Assembly: GCF_000003195.3 (NCBI RefSeq)
Contig: NC_012872.2
Span: forward strand, 58,757,695-58,821,694
Direction: 5' to 3'
Source of the DNA: Sorghum bicolor
Taxonomy: Eukaryota; Streptophyta; Magnoliopsida; Poales; Poaceae
Length of the DNA: 64,000 nt
The notes beneath the pieces were generated by a model. It saw nothing but the letters and a program-made list of their open reading frames with translations. It made no database searches and was not told the origin of the DNA. This document shows positions 61,031 through 64,000 of the stretch, piece by piece. Made by a program: the position numbers and the translations under genes. Within the stretch, counting starts at the first letter, position 1. The number at the start of each line of letters is the position of its first letter.

Positions 61031-63294
61031 TCAGATCTTCGGTGGCGGATCCTGGATACCGCAGACCAAATTGGCAGGTACAGCTACATCCATCATCTTC
61101 GGATATGACAAGTTCAAGTCTGCCCAAGATCGAGACCAAATGATCAGACTTGTTTCTTTCAGCCCAAAACAAGAGGATTAATTTGGCAAAGCAAGTGAGC
61201 ATGTCAGCAGAAATGTGTGAATTCGGTATGAACCAATTGTACATATCCACTTGAGAGAACTTACTACTCATGATCGTCTTGAAAGTTTCCTGGACAGAAA
61301 ATAATAATAATTAGAAAAACAAAACAAAACATTGTTAAGTGAAATTTTAAGAATTTCTTTTCTTTTGAGCTATTTAAGAATTTCAGCCTAAATAGAAGCT
61401 ACCAATTACCTTATCTTTCGTGAGTCGAGCATTATAGGCAACCTCCTCTTCAACAGTACTTACCTGCAACAACATAGATCGAGTGACTGCTAGCCTGGCT
61501 GGTGAGCTTCAAGATACCAAGCGACTCACCGTGAAACCTTTATAGTCATGAGCAGGATACAACAGTGTATCCTTTGGCAATGTGAAAATCTGATCAGGAT
61601 ACAAAGTTTCATTTAGTTAAGTTCATTTTTGTCATACAAATACAATTATACAGGACAAGATTTTGCATGCTTGCCTGTGAATGCACTGACTGATACAGCA
61701 GATCAGAACTTCCTCCCTGCAATAATATAGAATAAATGCAAACTATCAATAGAAAATCACACATCTACGGTAAACCGAAATTTCTCCAACATGATTTCAG
61801 ATATTTGCCTCGCAACTTCAGACATGACACTTGTATGTAATGGCGCTTCCTTAAGCTTCGTACGATTAGAAAGACCACAATTACTATTTTCCTGTTTGCT
61901 CTTGTGAAGAAACTACCTAACCATATTACCTGGAAATCTGTCCTTCCACATGCCCGGATAATTAAGGCATCACCAGTAAAAGCCATCCTTGGTGAAGGTT
62001 GACCATCAGCATCACCTGTAACATACGTCACACAGCCAGAGGTATGGCCTGGAGTAGCTCGCACCTGAAATGGAATATTTTATTTCCATATAAAATTCCA
62101 TATCCACCAATGCAACAAGAAATTCCTTAAAGTCAATCTATTTTAATGCACATTCTCCGCTGAGGGTTGTCTTGCATGTCAGTATATGCATGGGTTTTTT
62201 TTTGGAACACATATATGCATGGATTTTGTTCATATTTTAGCAGCTATTGACGTGAGAAGAATGCAATACATTTATAAGCACAAACTTTCACAGAATTCCA
62301 TTGCGAGCCATAATATATGTAAAAACAATGATAGATGGATTCAAAAGACGGACAACAATAAAACTACATTAAATATATTACATAACAACTAACTAATCAT
62401 TTACATTAACATCACTTAATTTTCATGAACTAACTTAAAAGCATATTTATAGAAGTCTACCGTCAAACATTACACTCTTCAAATGTGAATTGTGTATAAG
62501 CAACAGATCAGTTTACAAGTATTACAAAGCAGTAAAAAATTTCGGGAGAAAAAAATGAACAGAAAACATACAGAATAGTTTTATAGAAACATTTTAGTAT
62601 GAACAGTCAGGTAAGAAACCATGTAGAGCTAAGCCAATTTAAGAATTCAAAGCCAACTGGTGTTCATGGGGGGGGAAAGCTTCTAAGTCCAGATTCTTGT
62701 ATTTAACGGAAGAATAAAAAAAATCTTTAACAAAAGTTACCAACTGCAACTTCTACATTTCATGAAACACAAGACAAACCATTTTCAAAATCAGGACCAC
62801 TCACCCATTAAGTTCAAGAAAATCAAAGAGTTTAAGAGAACTGGTTATAGTGTTCTCCATTTATGCGACATTTTAAATCTTGGAATTTATATTATATATA
62901 CTAAATGAATAAAGCAGAACAGAGTAAAGTAGCCTGTTAGAATGTGGTTGTACCTCAAGGAAAAGGTTGCCAAAGTGTATTTTGTCCCCATGATCAACAA
63001 AATGATCAGCTTTTGCTCCACTAGCTTTTGAAATAACAGACTTAACTCCAGGTAGCTTAGTCTACAAGCTCATACCATTAGCTAACCATATTACCAAGGA
63101 GAACAAAGCATTAACTGTGAAAAGCAAAAGCCATCAAAACATTCCTAGAAGAAAAAACTGCTTACTTTTATTAGTCCTGTTCCAGTGACGTGATCAGCAT
63201 GTACATGAGTATTCATAGCATACACGAGCTTCAAGCCCAATTCCTTGATAAGATTAAGATCTCTGTCAACTGTTCTGTCGACAGGGTCAATCAG
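61031..63294 (-). CDS. ETHE1: ETHE1 persulfide dioxygenase, mitochondrial (5' part outside window)
   Basis: Iron-dependent dioxygenase of the metallo-beta-lactamase fold that oxidises glutathione persulfide to sulfite in mitochondria. Eight 3' exons are visible: 63294-63166, 63061-62954, 62064-61930, 61716-61675, 61589-61530, 61463-61410, 61289-61265 and 61119-61031. They encode the last 213 residues. The metal-binding motif THVHADH is in the first visible exon, followed by GHTSGC, FTGDAL, RTDFQ and YPAHDY, which supply the other metal and substrate ligands. The end reads [16 protein letters not shown] then IQDPPPKI. The exon encoding QSVHSQ is followed by a GC donor, giving a second GC-AG intron in this window. 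The N-terminal exons with the transit peptide would lie beyond 63294, most probably past the right edge, as I could not find them in the remaining 700 bp. Confidence 0.93.
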
Positions 63295-64000
63295 CTGATC
63301 ACACAGAAAAAAAAAAGATCAGATGGGATCATGGCATTGACCAAATGTATATTTTTTATATGGATAACATTATTGTAGCTCAAAACTTAGTCAATAATTG
63401 CTTCTGCTTTATTTAATAGTTAATTACTTATGTGGCGTATCCTATGGCAAGTCTTGAAATTTTGGTTCACAGTGTTTGTCAGATAAACTAACATGCACCT
63501 CAGGAAATTCCAATGTAATATATGATAAAAGGAAAAGGGAAGAAAAAAAAATCTCCCTTAGTTTGCTTCAGCTAATATAATCCTGAAATTCCAAACGATT
63601 TAAAGCATGGCTTCAAGTTCTAATATGGGAACCGTTAACACTAGTCAGATACAAACATGAATCGTTGAAACAAAGTACTGAAATCAACCATGGATGTAGG
63701 ATAAGCAGTTTGAACACCCAACTACTACAAAATTACTGAATCGATGCAACCCAATTGAACAAACTGAAATTGCAGATTCTGAATTGATGAATTACAAACG
63801 CTCACTGATTGCAACATACTCATGAGAGATTGAGAGGTAAAAGGATCACCAAAGATCAAATTCGGCCACGAATTACAAACAGGGAGTAGTAGCAGTTGCG
63901 CAGATGACAAGCAAATCAGTTAATCCTGCTGCAGATTGGTTCAGTGTTTTGCACCCACTGCATCTACATTCCGATGCTACAACGGTTATGGTTTGAACTC
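63295..64000. other. Probable ETHE1 intron
   Basis: AT-rich sequence upstream (minus strand) of the first visible ETHE1 exon. No exon for the expected N-terminal segment of the protein is seen, so this is most simply part of a long intron that runs off the window. Confidence 0.55.

Noticed and set aside
60912..61271. 119-residue open frame over the last ETHE1 exons
   Set aside because: It reads through the donor at 61264 and uses a different frame from the true last exon (61119-61031), whose translation matches the ETHE1 C-terminus.

Overview
The window is plant nuclear DNA from a grass, most likely sorghum or a close andropogonoid relative. The evidence is short GT-AG exons in AT-rich introns, GC-rich first exons, CTC-rich leaders, TGGGCY/telo-box promoters, and seven copies of a GGCCTTGTTTAG-ended MITE. 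The species is an inference from the repeat families; the grass assignment is firm.

Layout, left to right. 0-8.3 kb: a small unrecognised membrane-anchored protein gene (2.9-3.4 kb, +) among MITEs and AT-rich intergenic DNA. 8.3-11.9 kb: a seven-exon lipid phosphate phosphatase (-). 14.7-16.9 kb: a five-exon HMG-box protein (+). 17.6 kb: tRNA-Arg(ACG). 18.3-19.6 kb: a class-3-type lipase (-). 20.4-25.8 kb: a head-to-head pair, a CCDC174 homologue (-) and a plastid-type membrane protein (+), about 0.5 kb apart. 26.4-27.5 kb: a cytochrome b561 domain protein (-). 27.5-34.6 kb: gene-poor, with MITEs. 34.6-44.2 kb: a 15-exon VPS16/VACUOLELESS1 gene (+) with several MITEs in its introns. 45.5-50.2 kb: a young but defective Copia LTR retrotransposon with a 5-bp target duplication. 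51.8-53.1 kb: cytosolic ribosomal protein eL20 (RPL18a, -). 53.3-54.9 kb: a long fold-back element with a second GGCCCG/CACGGC-rich inverted-repeat element inside it. 57.7-59.6 kb: a membrane protein of the misleadingly named 'RPL18a-like' family (-). 61.0 kb to beyond the right edge: ETHE1 persulfide dioxygenase (-), missing its 5' exons.

The genes are unrelated housekeeping genes (vacuolar tethering, translation, lipid signalling, mitochondrial sulfur metabolism, chromatin, nuclear coiled-coil protein) and do not form a pathway or cluster. Exon models were built by eye from splice sites, phase and remembered family similarity; every complete model closes in frame. I found no convincing new biological system. 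The points most worth a second look are two GC-AG introns, a tandem GTNNGT donor and a TATA-like box abutting the first ATG in the phosphatase gene, a duplicated tRNA 3' end, the nested fold-back element, and the structure of the Copia copy.
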